A DNA stretch of 64,000 nucleotides from Amoebidium appalachense (Eukaryota; Ichthyosporea), in NCBI GenBank assembly GCA_963693365.1, contig CAVNZM010000010.1, positions 8,928,001 to 8,992,000 of the forward strand. The letters are read 5' to 3'. The translations under genes and the position numbers were made by a program. Under the pieces are notes generated by a model. It was not told the origin of the DNA. It made no database searches and worked only from the letters and a program-made list of their open reading frames with translations. Below, in pieces: positions 39,079 through 63,590 of this stretch (position 1 is the stretch's first letter; each line of letters opens with the position of its first letter).

Positions 39079-39921
39079 TTAGGCAAACAGGCGCGTGATG
39101 CTGTTGGTCGGGACACACAGCTTGCCGGTGGGTCGGGCAGTGACGTCAGCCACGAATCCGGGCGCGATGATTGGCTTCACTTCCGGCTCTGGAATGTGTG
39201 GCTCCATCAACACCTCGAAGTCTTGCACCATGCTTGGGTCGGTCCAGCCACGTGCCTGTGTGCAGTAAACACGCCAATGGGCTCTCGCCACGTGCACGGC
39301 CTCCGTGTAGTCGGTGTATGTGCCGATCTTGTGGTATTGCCCTTTCTTGTGCACCATTGGAAACCGCACCTCGAAGAAACCTTCGCGGGTGTTCACAAAC
39401 CGGCATGGCTGCCCTGTGATTCGTCTCTTGAACTTGTTATAGGCCTTTGGTCGCGGGCAGAGATTGGTCCGTCGGTTGTCCTTTACTGATTGGTTTCGGT
39501 GATCGATCTCGAAGTCCGTACTCGCGGTGATAATGCCCTGGAAATAGCACACCAACTGGTGTGCAGCCGGTGACTCAGCCACGTGTTGATTCCAGCCCGG
39601 TAGGTAGAGTCGTAGGTAGCCTTTGGTATCGCGTACCCAGCCCACACGTGTTGCCCAGGTCATGTCCTCCTCGGAAAAACACCAATCGATTCCGCCCATT
39701 CTTATCGTATCCGTACCCACCGCGTGCATCTCATTGGCTTCACTCCACGTGTTCATCACCGGCTCATCGTTTGCGTCATACCAGAACAGGCTGAACCCAC
39801 TGCCCTTCTGAATGTTGCTGTTGTACCATGTTATTAGTTGTAAAGGCTTGTATATGCCCAGAGCAACCAGAAATTTGCACCATTGTGGCGCGTTGTGTAT
39901 TTCATCATCCATGATCGCCAT
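39079..39921 (-). CDS. HNH endonuclease with AP2-like DNA-binding domain, 280 aa
   Basis: ATG 39921, stop 39079. Residues 1-110 hold a lead domain with many Trp. Residues 118-157 give the HNH core: AAHQLVCYFQG, then EIDHRNQSVKDNRRTNL (D140/H141, N149 or N153). Residues about 172-225 (PCRFVNTREGFFEVRFPMV, IGTYTDYTEAVHVARAHW) match the AP2 fold pattern of three strands and a helix. HNH-AP2 proteins are homing-type endonucleases of phages and large DNA viruses that cut at a site and are copied by repair. The gene is intact and flanked on both sides by similar GC-rich repeats ending CCCCGTTCCCCGTTCCC. Confidence 0.8.
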   Translation of the reverse strand: MAIMDDEIHNAPQWCKFLVALGIYKPLQLITWYNSNIQKGSGFSLFWYDANDEPVMNTWSEANEMHAVGTDTIRMGGIDWCFSEEDMTWATRVGWVRDTKGYLRLYLPGWNQHVAESPAAHQLVCYFQGIITASTDFEIDHRNQSVKDNRRTNLCPRPKAYNKFKRRITGQPCRFVNTREGFFEVRFPMVHKKGQYHKIGTYTDYTEAVHVARAHWRVYCTQARGWTDPSMVQDFEVLMEPHIPEPEVKPIIAPGFVADVTARPTGKLCVPTNSITRLFA

Positions 39922-39954
39922 TCATGTCTATGCACACATAATATTTTTCACATC

Positions 39955-40085
39955 ACCGGCGGGGCTGGGCGTGGCTGGGCGGGGCGGGGAGGCCCCTGGC
40001 AGGCACGCGCGCCTCGCATGCCGCGTGTGCCTCCTGTGCCTCGTGTGCCGCGTGTGCCTGGCATGTCCCCGTTCCCCGTTCCCTA
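39955..40085. repeat. Flanking repeat, upstream of HNH-AP2 gene
   Basis: GGGCTGGGCGTGGCTGGGCGG, then GTGCCTCCTGTGCCTCGTGTGCC units and CCCCGTTCCCCGTTCCC, in the same orientation as the copy at 38955-39044. Confidence 0.6.
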
Positions 40086-40476
40086 GTACTATATGGTTGT
40101 GTTTTAGGTTTAAATCGATAAGTGTTTGTTGTCATTGGCCACTTACCCACTTAAAAGTGGGTAATGCTGTATCGTTTGTTTTGTCTCCTTTTTTTTTCTC
40201 TTTTTCGATTTTAAGTGGAAAAAGTGGGAAGTGGGAAATAGATTGATCGCGATCGGATCGGAGGTGGTTGGTGTGGTGTGATCTCAAAGTTACCAGGCCA
40301 CGTGACTAGTCCAATACCCTGAATCAATACATGTTTTAATTGGCTTATATGACTTTGTCATTCCAAGAGCTTTTTTTATTGGTTTATACAGGGATGACAG
40401 ATGCCTTCGTAGATCCACTGATCTGGTCGAGGGCGAGGACCATCTTCCATCTGCAGAGCACGCAGCGGCCAAGGGG

Positions 40477-40484
40477 TATAAAAG
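40477..40484 (+). promoter_or_regulatory. TATA box, secreted-protein gene 1
   Basis: TATAAAAG 178 nt before ATG; ATTGG boxes at about 40339 and 40378. Confidence 0.65.
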
Positions 40485-40654
40485 AGGTACACGGTCCCAC
40501 CACTAAGCAGTACAACAGCAAAAGGACACATAAAAACGATTTGGATGCAGCCAATATACCACAAGCCTGTCTAATTTTTCTCCCTGCTCAGAAACATTCC
40601 TAGCCGCAGCCAATACACTTAGCCCTGTAGAATTCAAGTACCACCCACTGCACC

Positions 40655-41413
40655 ATGTCGCCCCTCACCTTCCTCCTCCCCGCCGCCCTTGCCGCCTGCG
40701 CTGCCGCTGCGAGTCTGCCCTCATCCTACCCAGGAAGTCAGACTAACTCGCCATGTTCCACCCCGCTACCGAGCGCGTGCAACCCCGCAAATGTTCTCGC
40801 AAGTATTCGAGGTGATGCTTCCATGCTGCGTGCCTCCGAGCTCAGCTACCTCGGCGCCCAGATGGCCAGGTGCCGTGCCATTCAATCCATGTGCAGCAGT
40901 GGTGCAGGGGGCCCTGGTGATGAAACACCTGAAGATTCGCTCGAGAGACGCAGCGTCAATGACTTTGACCCAACCTACAATGTCCTGTCTTGGTCTCCCC
41001 CTGACTCTACCTTGCTCGGGGCCTTGCAAGTGCCGCAGGATGAAACCCAGCAGGGCTCAGCAGGGGAGGCCACAGTCAACTCCCTGCACACACGCAGCGC
41101 ACGTGCATGGCCCAGCCACGTGCAGGCACGGCGCAACATCTTCAACGACATTGGGGGCGCCTTCACCTCGGCCGCCGACAAAGTGTCAAACTTTGCCACG
41201 GATACATTTGGGCCCAACGTGAAGGAGGCTGCACGTGCCACCTATGACGCGGCAAAATATGGCCACGACGCCTTCAACGCGGCTCTGGGCGAGCAGGCGC
41301 CTGGGCTCTCAAATAGCGCTGGGGTGCTGGCCGATGAGCTGCCGGCACCTGTGGCTCAGGCGGCAGCAGAGGACGGGGCACTGGAGGTGGCCGAAATAGC
41401 AGTGGTCGGATAG
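40655..41413 (+). CDS. Predicted secreted protein, copy 1, 252 aa
   Basis: ATG 40655, TAG 41413. The N-terminus MSPLTFLLPAALAACAAAAS is a clear signal peptide. It is followed by two Cys pairs (CSTPLPSAC, CRAIQSMC), a dibasic ERR site near residue 100, a second at ARRN near residue 167, and a C-terminal Ala-rich amphipathic helical region (NDIGGAFTSAADKVSNFATD and on). The dibasic sites resemble proprotein-convertase sites, so it could be a secreted precursor. No family recognised. Its TATA/CCAAT promoter resembles those of the virus-like genes, and it has no intron, so viral or host origin is open. Confidence 0.75.
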   Translation: MSPLTFLLPAALAACAAAASLPSSYPGSQTNSPCSTPLPSACNPANVLASIRGDASMLRASELSYLGAQMARCRAIQSMCSSGAGGPGDETPEDSLERRSVNDFDPTYNVLSWSPPDSTLLGALQVPQDETQQGSAGEATVNSLHTRSARAWPSHVQARRNIFNDIGGAFTSAADKVSNFATDTFGPNVKEAARATYDAAKYGHDAFNAALGEQAPGLSNSAGVLADELPAPVAQAAAEDGALEVAEIAVVG

Positions 41414-44709
<3,296 letters not shown>

Positions 44710-44863
44710 AATCAATACATGTTTTAATTGGCTTATATGACTTTATCATTCCAAGAGCTTTTTGATTGGTTTATACAGGGATGACAGATGCCTTCGTAGA
44801 TCCGCTGATCTGGTCGAGGGCGAGGACCATCTTCCATCTGCAGAGCGCGCAGCGGCCAAGGGG

Positions 44864-44870
44864 TATAAAA
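44864..44870 (+). promoter_or_regulatory. TATA box, secreted-protein gene 2
   Basis: TATAAAA 179 nt before ATG 45043, equivalent to the box of copy 1. Confidence 0.65.
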
Positions 44871-45042
44871 GAGGTACACGGTCCCACCACTAAGCAGTAC
44901 AACAGCAAAAGAACACATAAAAACGATTTGGATTGCAGCCAATATACCACAAGCCTGTCTAATTTTTCTCCCTGCTCAGAAACATTCCTAGCCGCAGCCA
45001 ATACACCTAGCCCTGTAGAATTCAAGTACCACCCACTGCACC

Positions 45043-45804
45043 ATGTCGCCCCTCACCTTCCTCCTCCCCGCCGCCCTTGCCGCCTGCGCTGCCGCTGCGA
45101 GTCTGCCCTCATCCTACCCAGGAAGTCAGACTAAATCGCCATGTTCCACACCGCTGCCGAGCGGGTGCAACCCCGCAAATGTTCTCGCAAGTATTCGAGG
45201 TGATGCTTCCATGCTGCGTGCCTCCGAGCTCAGCTACCTCGGCGCCCAGATGGCCAGGTGCCGTGCCATTCAATCCACGTGCAGCAGTGGTGCAGGGGAC
45301 CCTGGTGATGAAGCACCTGAAGACTCGCTCGAGAGACGCAGCGTCAATGACTTTGACCCAACCTACGATGTCCTCTCTTGGTCTTCCTCTGACTCTACCT
45401 TGCTCGGGGCCTTGCAAGTGCCGCAGGATGAAAACCAGCAGAGCTCAGCAGGGGAGGCCACAGTCAACTCCCTGCACACACGCAGCGCACGTGCATGGCC
45501 CAGCCACGTGCAGGCACGGCGCAACATCTTCAACGACATTGGGGGCGCCTTCACCTCGGCCGCCGACAAAGTGTCAAACTTTGCCACGGATACATTTGGG
45601 CCCAACGTGAAGGAGGCTGCACGTGCCACCTATGACGCGGCAAAATATGGCCACGACGCCTTCAACGCGGCACTGGGCGAGCAGGCGCCTGAGCTCTCCA
45701 ATAGCGCTGGGGTGCTGGCCGATGAGCTGCCGGCACCTGTGGCTGGCGCCGTGGCAGAGGACGGGGCACTGGAAGTGGCCGCTGAGATAGCATTGGTCGG
45801 ATAG
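45043..45804 (+). CDS. Predicted secreted protein, copy 2, 253 aa
   Basis: ATG 45043, TAG 45804. Nearly identical to copy 1: same signal peptide, Cys pairs, ERR and ARRN sites and amphipathic C-terminus. Differences are mostly single residues (for example N/K after SQT, A/G in PS-A/G-C, AQAA/AGAV near the C-terminus) and one extra residue before the end. Both copies remain open, so both are probably under selection or very recent. Confidence 0.75.
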   Translation: MSPLTFLLPAALAACAAAASLPSSYPGSQTKSPCSTPLPSGCNPANVLASIRGDASMLRASELSYLGAQMARCRAIQSTCSSGAGDPGDEAPEDSLERRSVNDFDPTYDVLSWSSSDSTLLGALQVPQDENQQSSAGEATVNSLHTRSARAWPSHVQARRNIFNDIGGAFTSAADKVSNFATDTFGPNVKEAARATYDAAKYGHDAFNAALGEQAPELSNSAGVLADELPAPVAGAVAEDGALEVAAEIALVG

Positions 45805-45960
45805 CGTGTGCTGTGCATACGTGTGCGAGTGCGGGTGCATGTCAGTGACTTGGTTTGGTTACTAATATGGGTGTTCTGTACAAATCATTAATATCCAGTT
45901 GCTACCATGTATAACGACACATATATGTCAACTTTTAGTAGTAGTAGTATCATGATATCA

Positions 45961-46028
<68 letters not shown>

Positions 46029-46054
46029 TAATATATGATATATAGTACGTATGG

Positions 46055-46096
<42 letters not shown>
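45961..46096. repeat. (AT)n microsatellites
   Basis: Two long AT runs (45961-46025 and 46052-46096) separated by TCATAATATATGATATATAG. Confidence 0.95.
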
Positions 46097-46099
<3 letters not shown>

Positions 46100-48635
46100 C
46101 TAAGAATAGAATCCTGTGGCAAATATAGACATGACATCATCTGAACCGGGAATAATAATTAATGAGCACAATTAGCACGTTGCTAGTGAAGCTCGTCATT
46201 GGTACAGTTTTGGCTCAAACATATAACTACCATATATGAATATGACCGTAAACAAAAGCTCTATGCACTCGAGTGAGTGTTGAAACAATTATTCAATTGC
46301 TCAGAAACTTTCTCTAACAGACATTGCTAGCCGGGAGTACCAGTGTACTCCAACAAGTAGCCCTGGGCAAAGTGTGTACTTATAGTCAGGTTGTGAATGA
46401 TGGATTAGCTTAGCTGAACTCATAGATAGCACCTTAATAACTAGTGTACTGTCGGTGCTGTATGGTAGACGGTAGTTTCCCTAGAGGGCCTGTAAAGGCC
46501 CTCCGGGAACAAAACGTGATAAAATAAAAAATAAATAAAAAGAAATCTAAGACTTTTTTATTGACATTCAGCTCGGTGGGAACAATTTAAAGCCTGAGCC
46601 CCTAGGGAGTTCCCCCGTGGCAACATCTGGCGTATTGCCAAAAGCATGCTCAAGACCTAGGTGACTGGTAGGCTCGGTGGTTCGGGTCCAGGCTCAATTA
46701 TGTGTCTGATAGGCCACCTAGACACACAATAGGAAACCAGTATAAGGAATGAACAGGTAAACTTAAATAAACGTCTTGTGTCTGTGGTGTCGCATGTGTG
46801 TGTGCGGAACGGTTTCCTCCATCATGATAGTATAATTTGTTTGTGTTACACTTGTGGGGCCGTTTTTTTTTGTTTTTTTTTTTTCGGGGGGGGGAGGGGG
46901 GGGGGGGGGGGGGGAGGCTACTTTGGGTCGGGTTCCAAAAATATTTTGTGGCTACCTTCGTCCGAACTACTAAGTAAGCGGCCACTCTTTCCGTGCTGCA
47001 TCTGGCACCTCCGACCATCTTGGCCTGTAGCGGTGTTGACTCTTTGTCGATGGGTGTCTGTTTTGGCCCGTGCAGCTGAGGCAGAAGCATGGCACTGGAG
47101 CTCTTTTGCCCCTATTGGGCCCTGGCCGCCGGGCACACATCCGCCCCATGGCCCCTGGGCAATATTTTTGCACGATGATTCGAAAGACTGTCAATTAGTT
47201 AAACAGCAGTGAGCTCTGTATGCTACGCTACGTAGTAGCGCTAGCCATGTTATTATCAAAAATTATTGTTAGCAGGAAGCTACTGATCATGAGTCAACTA
47301 GCTACTGATCATGAGTCAACTAGTCTAAGACTTGCAGCAGCTTGTGGAGGCAGAGCAGCTGCTCACACAGTCACTCACTGTGGAATTCGAAGGAGGCTTC
47401 CACGGACTGGTACTGAAGATACTCTTGCACGTGCACGCACAGTGTCACATGTCAACACAGGTAGCGTTATTATAACAGGCGGCTCGAGGGAAAGCTGAGG
47501 GCTCGTACGTGCGGGCCAAGTTGACGAAAGTTTCAAGTTCATGTGTTCAAGCTCATACTACTGTACTGCAGGTGTGTGTCTCTGTGTGTGCGTGCGCATT
47601 GCTTGTGCCATTGTGGGTGGGTGCCGAAACTCTAGGGAATTGGGGAAAGGTAGAAACGTAATATTTCAACACTTGCTTGAAAATGTGGATTTTTGTGGTT
47701 CTCCCCGGAGCTTCAAATTTATATATCAGTATACATACAACAGCACAGTCGGACAGCTAATTTGTGTGTAGACGTGCGTGGCAACTTTCCGAGTTGTTTA
47801 TTCGCTTGTCCGGATCCGTATGAATTCTAGCTTCTAGCTCTGGTAACCATCAACGGTTGTGTGCACGTCTGCACGAAGCAATACAAGTGAGCTTTGAGCA
47901 TGTACTCACACACATGGTCATTATAAGTGCCGCCGTGCTTCCATCAGCTTCGCGCTACGTTGCTCACTTCAGCGGCCACAGCGTCTATGCCTGCAGGCAG
48001 ATGTGCTGTGTGACCTGTGGCCAAACGAAGGCCAAAATGGCAGCAACCGCCAGTGAAAAGGGCGGCTCACGAATTTGAACTGACCAAACAGGTGCGAGCA
48101 GTGATTGCTTAATAAGTTTTATCCACTTGATGCGCTGGAAGATTCCGTATGTGGGATTAGAGAAAAGAAGGTCTAATAAAGGCTTTAGTAAACAACCGGG
48201 GGTAAACGCAAACACATGATTTATTGTTATTTGGCACAATTTTTGTCGAAAGTTATGTACATATGAGCTACCTATCAGGTCTGCAGTACTCGATGGTCCC
48301 CGGCCAGCACTTGCTGGCAAGTCTGGATGAGGGGTTTACGCTGTTTACTAGAGGCAAAGCCTTCCTATTGGTCCGGAAAGCATCGCTCTGTTGCTCATAT
48401 GAGCCGCATGGCGCAAGACAGAAGCACAGCACACCACCTTAGCGCTCCTTAGCGCTTTGCTCAGTGCCCCAGCTACCTCTTTGACCCACTACAAAAACTA
48501 TTGTAGCCCTGCGGCGTCACTGAAAGCGCCGACCACCCAACCATTACCAGACAGAGTCAGTTGAATTTACCGGCTAGAAGGCACAGTCGGGACGTGCCAG
48601 GGTGTGCACACACAGGGAGACCTCCGCCCCCAAAC
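46097..48635. other. Intergenic region, no supported gene
   Basis: Mixed AT-rich sequence. Notable items: a G-run 46883-46914, a 22-bp tandem duplication GCTACTGATCATGAGTCAAC at about 47278-47322, and a short hairpin GGGCCtgtaaaGGCCC near 46487. No frame has convincing composition. Confidence 0.5.
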
Positions 48636-57899
<9,264 letters not shown>

Positions 57900-58903
57900 T
57901 AGCCTTATATGGAAGTAGGACTTTATATGGAAGTAGGCCCATTTATGGAACTAGGACCATATATGGCAGTAGGCCCATATATGAGTGTAGGCCCATGTAT
58001 GTATATTTTGTGGGCTTCCGCTAGGCTAAGGCCACCACATCCCATGCATGCATGGTGCTGCATATATGTATCTGAAGTCTTGTACCATGGCCCACATCAT
58101 TACAAGCAATTGACGTAATCACGGCGTGGACATGGCCAGTGTGTGCATGCACACACACACAAGTCAGGGCGCATGCACACACCACACGACACACACACAC
58201 ACAGACACACACACACACACACACACACACGCGCGCGCGCGTGCATACACGCATCTGGGTGGCTGTGGATTGGGCCCACTTGGAGCCTGGCAGACACTGC
58301 CGGGATGCAGCTATGGTTTTGACACAGCTCACATGCACGTGGCTGTCTGGAGCAATAAAAGAGGCCAACGTGCCAGGCACAGTCGCATGCATATACGGGG
58401 CACTTGGGAGTATGCTTGCACGTGTTTCACTGTTCATTCATCTGCCTCTCTCTGGGGCTGCAAACCGTCACAGACGGCCAGAAATTTGGCTACGATCTAC
58501 AGGCTAACTACAGCATATGCATGTGGGTGTACGTCGCACATTGTGTACATCATGTGTGGCGTATTACTACACGCATACAGATCTGCATACAGCCCAAGTT
58601 TACGTAAAAGGTGTTGCAATCTACATACAGCCCAAGTATACGTAAAAGGTGTTGCATTCTATTTCAGCCTGGCGGTGCGCTGTGTGCACATTTGTGATTG
58701 ACAATCCATACGATGCATGGTGGGTGGTTGCGTGTGGGCGTGTTGCTAGTGGCTCCATGAAATGCGAGTGCACGATTTGTGTGCCGTGTGTGTGCACATG
58801 TCCCTAGGAGCACATGTACGCATGTCATTCTAATCAGTCTAGCAAGGTGGGTACTGTACTGTATAACAATCGACTAGCCATTTCGTCAGTGTGTGGTTGG
58901 TGC

Positions 58904-58956
<53 letters not shown>

Positions 58957-59066
58957 ATGTCCACGTAGTGTGTGCCGTGTGTACCCGTGGGTCCATTTAC
59001 ATGCACCTCAGAGCTTCAGCACAGGTGTTCTTGGTCGCTGGCCAGCCTGGCCCCCTATACCTGGGT
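57900..59066. other. Convergent intergenic region with short tandem repeats
   Basis: A ~22-bp repeat of TATATGGAAGTAGGCCCAT type (57906-57995), a 40-bp tandem duplication around ATACAGCCCAAGTTTACGTA (58588-58660), CA (58189-58230) and GT (58908-58954) runs. No gene seen. Confidence 0.6.
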
Positions 59067-61569
59067 TTAGGGGGGCACCATAGGTCCCCCCTCCATCTGC
59101 CGGTACGTGCCCCGCCCACCCACCACCATCAGCCCCGATGACTCGGACTCTGGCCTTAGTCGTCTAGCGGCCTGGTCGGAATAACCAGGGGTGGTGCCCA
59201 ATACTAGCGGCGTACGTGGGGGCTCATCATAGCCCAGCCAAATAGGTTCGGCCACCATGGGGGGGTCATGCACTCGGGTGTGCCGGAAGCTGCCTGGGCG
59301 GTCGAAATAGGGTACTTGGGGCTGGTGGCTGGGCAGGGGGCTGGGTGCAGCATAGAGCCGTGTGGGGCCAGGTGATCTTGGGCCGGCCCAGTAGGGGTCC
59401 ATGGGGCTGGCACTCAGAAACGACTCGACTGACGCCTGTCGGGGCAGAGCACGTGCAGCCACAAACACATCGGCAGACCCCTGGGTCGGTGATACACGTG
59501 CATACGTGCCGTCTGGCTGCCTGCTGACTTGCATTTGGGGGGTGGGCGGGCTGCGCTGGTACTGCATGGGGCCTGGGCCCTGCATGGGCCCTGCCAGGGA
59601 CATAGACGATTGCAGCAGCCGGTTGCTGCTGGCCCGGGGGATGGCCATGGGCTGGCTGGGGGGGTCTGCCTGCCGTCTGAGGAGCCCACGTAGACGCTCA
59701 GTCCAGGTCTTACGGGGCGGGTCCGGTGACAGCAAACCTGCTGGCCCGGCCGTGCCTGCGCCTTTGCCGTGTTTGCTGCCTGCCGGGCTGAGGCCTGCAG
59801 CAGGGTGGGGGTAGCCGTTCGTGGCCGGTTTTAGGGTCTGGTTCGGGTAGAGCAAGTAGAGCTGGCCGGGCTGGGCCACACCCATGTGCTCGAGGCCCCA
59901 CCCCGTAAAATCGACCAGGTCGTCCAGCACCTGGGCCTTGCTGTCTGCCTTGGCCCTTCTGCGCCTCCTCACGTGCACACCCACAGCACCCATGGCCCCG
60001 CATGCACACAGTGCCCCAACCACAGCCCCGGCCACAATCAGCGCTATGCGGGTGGTCTTGGGCATGCCCTCTGATTGGTCGATGCCCTGGGCCTCGATCT
60101 CCCTAGCCATGGCCTCGTCATACTGCTCCTTGGTGTATGTCAGGCCCATGCCCTGTGTCACGTGACCCAGTGCCTGCTGGGCGCCGTTGACCAGTCTGCG
60201 CCTCAGGCGCTTGGTGTTGCTCACATAGTCCACTAGCACACTGATGTTGAGCATGACGTGATTGGATGCCCCCATGTCGGCCTTGCAGCCAAAACTGGTG
60301 GTGACGTTAAAGTAAAAGTCCAACTGGGCCGGTTTGATTGGGCCAGTGTACTGGCTGCCTGTGTTGGGTACTATCACTACATTGTCGTCTTGAGGCTGCG
60401 TGGTTGGGGCAGGGGGGGGTGGGGGTGCCTGTTGTTGGTCGGTGGTGGAGGCTGGGGAGGTGGTGGGGCTGGGCAGGTGGTCCTGAAACACATCCTTGAT
60501 GGTCATCGTGGGGAGTGACCCCGTGTTGCTGCTGGCCAGGAGGGAACTGGCAGGTGGGGGGGGTGGGCTGAGTGCCGACGTGCTGGTTTGGGGCAAAGGG
60601 GCAGCCGTGTAGGACTGGATGGTGGTGGGGCCTGGTGCGGGTGAGGGTGCGGGTTGAGGGGCCGGCACGGTGGTAGAGGCCACGGAGGATATAATTGTCT
60701 GTGTGGTGGTGGTGATGGCGGGGGGTGGTGAAGAGGCCGGTGCAGGTGCAGATGTCAGCGCCGTGTCCGTTGCGGGTGGCGGCGGCGGTGGGATGATGGT
60801 GGGTGAAGGTGGTGGTGGTGGTGGTGGTAGCTCGGTTGTGGTGGGAGGAGGGGGTGGTTGAGGTGTGGGTGTGGGTGGTGGAGGTGGTGGCTCCGATGTT
60901 GAGGGAGGAGGGGATGGGTCAGGTGTGGGTGAGGGAAGGGGGGGGTGGTGGTGATGGTGCCTCGGTGGTGGGTTGCTGGGCTGCATCACTGGTGGTGGGG
61001 GATGGGGTCTGGTCGGTTGAGGTCGGGGCCTCTTGCGTGGTGGTAGGCGTCTCACCGGGCAGGGCAAAGGGATCCGTCTGTCTCCGAAACCGACCCAAAA
61101 TCCAATCTGCCGCACGTTCAAAAAACGCCCTCACATCCGTTCTTTCCCCAGAGAAACCCCACCTCTCATTGATTTCCGTGTTGTCATACACCATAAACCC
61201 CCCCGCGCTGCGCCTCACGGTCTGGCTGGTGGCATTTTGCAAGGTGTCTATGCCGGGCACAAAGCGCTGCGGCACGTTGCCTGCCTGGTAGGCAAATAGT
61301 TGGCCGGTGCAGTCGGCACTGCTCCTACGGTCCATGTGCACGATACGTGCATCCTGGATGGCCACACCACTCTTGTTGTTCCACAGGTGCACACTCATGT
61401 ACGCCGTCTCCCCAAGCCTGCTGTGTGGGTACGTGCAAATGTCAGGGTGTGCGGTAGTCGTGTATATTAAACAGATGAACGAGGGGGTCATGTATTGCAT
61501 GAAGGAGGAAAAGGAGTTGTGGATGTCACTAAGAGGAAAAAAAAAACCAGAGATAGATAATCTGCAGCA

Positions 61570-61605
<36 letters not shown>

Positions 61606-63345
61606 CCCCCTCCCACCCCCCACACCTCCCCCCCTGGCGCCTCCGAAAGGAAAATAAAACAAAAGAATTCCTGTGCCTCCTGGGGTATCCTGTCGCCAGC
61701 CACCAGCATGTAACAGGCTACACAGCCCATGCCCACTATCACAGACATGTGCGTGCACATGGTTGCCCTTTGCCATGTTCACCGCCCCAACGTAAACGGC
61801 AGTAATGTGTGCATATGTAAAGGGCAAACGGTTGGTGGGTGCCACAATGTCACGTGCATTCAGGGCACCTACGTGAACTCCTGCTCAGTCTTCTTAGTGC
61901 TGAAGTTGCCGTCCGTCCACACGGTGGTGGTCAGGTCAAACAGCTGGTCCAGGTTATAGCTGGTGCCCCCACACGTGTCCCTCCCATGCACCACAAACCG
62001 CACCTGCGCCTTGTCTCCCTGCCCCGGGGCTATGGGGCAGCGCTTGCCCATAGGCAGGGAGTTATTGTCTGCCTGCTGGCAGGCCACAGGCAGGGTCAGG
62101 TAGTAGTTGGCTGTGATGTCGCAGCCACTCACAAAGAACGTAAGCAGCTGCCGGCACACCCCCGTGTCTAGGGGCATGAGGTTGCAGGGCGCACTGACCG
62201 CCCAATCACTGGTCTCGATGCCGGCATTTGATTGATTGAAGATCACACGGCCTGATGCGTCCTCGGGGATGGTATAGGGGGCCGGCAGGGTCAGGGCCAC
62301 GACGACCTGGCTGAGGTTTTTGTTTTCCATGGCCTCCTCCTCGATACTGGCCACTACGGCCTGCAGACCGGCACCCTCATAGGCCACACTGCCCTGCGGT
62401 GCATGGGTTAATGAAAATATCATGCAGAGAGGGTGTATGGTGCACGTGCGGGTATGCACACACATGGGCCCAGCCCGCTAAAGCATGAGCACGTGCATTA
62501 CATCTATACATGTGCACGTGCATTACATCTATACATGTGCACGTGCATTACATCTATACATGTGCACGTGCTTTACATCTATACATGTGCACGTGCATTA
62601 CATCTATACATGTGCACGTGCATTACATCTATACATGTGCACGTGCACCATGATGACGCCGAATGCACACACACTTGCATACCCCCCGAACCCAGCCACA
62701 ACACACTATCACACTGCCGCTGCACGTGTACACCCTCTTCAAGCCTCACCGGGACACGCCATTCCCCAAACCTGCCCCCCTTCCCCCCCCCCCCCCCCCC
62801 CCCCGCACCCCCCTCCCCGTCTCCCCCCAACCCACAAACCACCCCACCCCACCTTACCCAGACCCCCCCCCTCCCCTAAGCCAAACCCCTCCCCCCCCTC
62901 CTCCCCCCTCCCCCCTTCCCAGACCCCCTCCCCTCCCCCCACCAGCACGCGGCATATCCCCCACCTGTGAGACTAGCCCCGTATTGTAGTCCACCTCGGC
63001 ATTCAACCGCCCAGACACCGTAGACGACCGCATGTAGGGCTGGTCTACGGGGCTATTAATAGTCGCCAGGGTTATGTATTCCTCGTACGTGGCCGTGGCC
63101 AGGCCATCATAGGCCGTCCTATTGTCTGTATCGCTCTGCACCACACTGCACAGGTTCAAACCCTCCCTTTTGCCGATGATGACAAATTGGGCATGGCACG
63201 TGGAGGCTGAGATGTACGTCTGGGGCCACGTGAGGATGTTTGGGTTGCTCAGCCACGTGCAGATGCCGTAGCTGAAGTCTAGAACACGCCGGTTGCCGTA
63301 CCACAGCCCAGCATAGAAGCGCATGGAAAGATCTCCATCTTGCAC
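59067..63345 (-). CDS. Type I membrane protein with Pro-rich stalk, at least three exons (5' end beyond evidence)
   Basis: Minus-strand exons with matching phases: 63345-62965, 62393-61873 and 61420-59067 (TAA at 59067). The ectodomain exons have many Cys and sequons (NLSQ, NNSLP, NKSG, NATS). The last exon then has a long Pro/Thr stalk (about 61060-60430), a further ectodomain segment (LDFYFNVTTSFGCKAD), a transmembrane helix (TRIALIVAGAVVGALCACG) followed by RRRRR, and a ~290-residue cytoplasmic Pro/Gly-rich tail. Within the stalk the frame changes once between about 61060 and 60940 in G/C runs, so either a small intron or a base error is present. Upstream exons lie at or past the right edge (a frame near 63900-63973). 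No family is recognised; surface receptor or adhesin is a guess. Confidence 0.65.
62489..62645. repeat. 25-bp minisatellite in intron
   Basis: About six copies of CACGTGCATTACATCTATAC followed by ATGTG; each carries the palindrome CACGTG. Confidence 0.9.
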
Positions 63346-63474
63346 CTGTGGGAGAGGAGGGGTGGTTGGCATGGGGCACACGGTACGGGGTATGCACACC
63401 CACACAATATATGAGAGGGTTTGCACCGAGCACACAAACAGTATGCAGAAATGGCAGAGTCCGAAGTAGGCACG

Positions 63475-63590
63475 GGTGGAGGAGGAGGAGGAGGAGGAGG
63501 AGCAGGAGGAGGAGGAGGAGGAGGAGGAGGAGGAGGAGGAGGAGGAGGAGGAGGTGGTGGTGGTGGTGGTGGGGGGGGGGGGGGGCGCAG
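63475..63590. repeat. (GGA)n and (GGT)n microsatellite
   Basis: About 27 GGA units followed by GGT and a G-run; Gly, Glu, Arg or Ser poly-residue frames are artefacts. Confidence 0.95.

Larger units (their letters stand above)
40322..41413 (+). repeat. Segmental duplication, copy 1 (promoter plus secreted-protein gene)
   Basis: Begins AATCAATACATGTTTTAATTGG and matches 44710-45804 through promoter, leader and coding region. Similarity ends at or just after the stop codon. Confidence 0.95.
44710..45804 (+). repeat. Segmental duplication, copy 2
   Basis: Matches 40322-41413 with scattered substitutions and a few short indels; offset 4388 nt. Confidence 0.95.

Noticed and set aside
59067-63345. 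Assignment as the gamete fusogen HAP2/GCS1
   Set aside because: Overall layout (ectodomain, one transmembrane helix, Pro-rich tail) is similar, but I cannot see the characteristic HAP2 core motifs.
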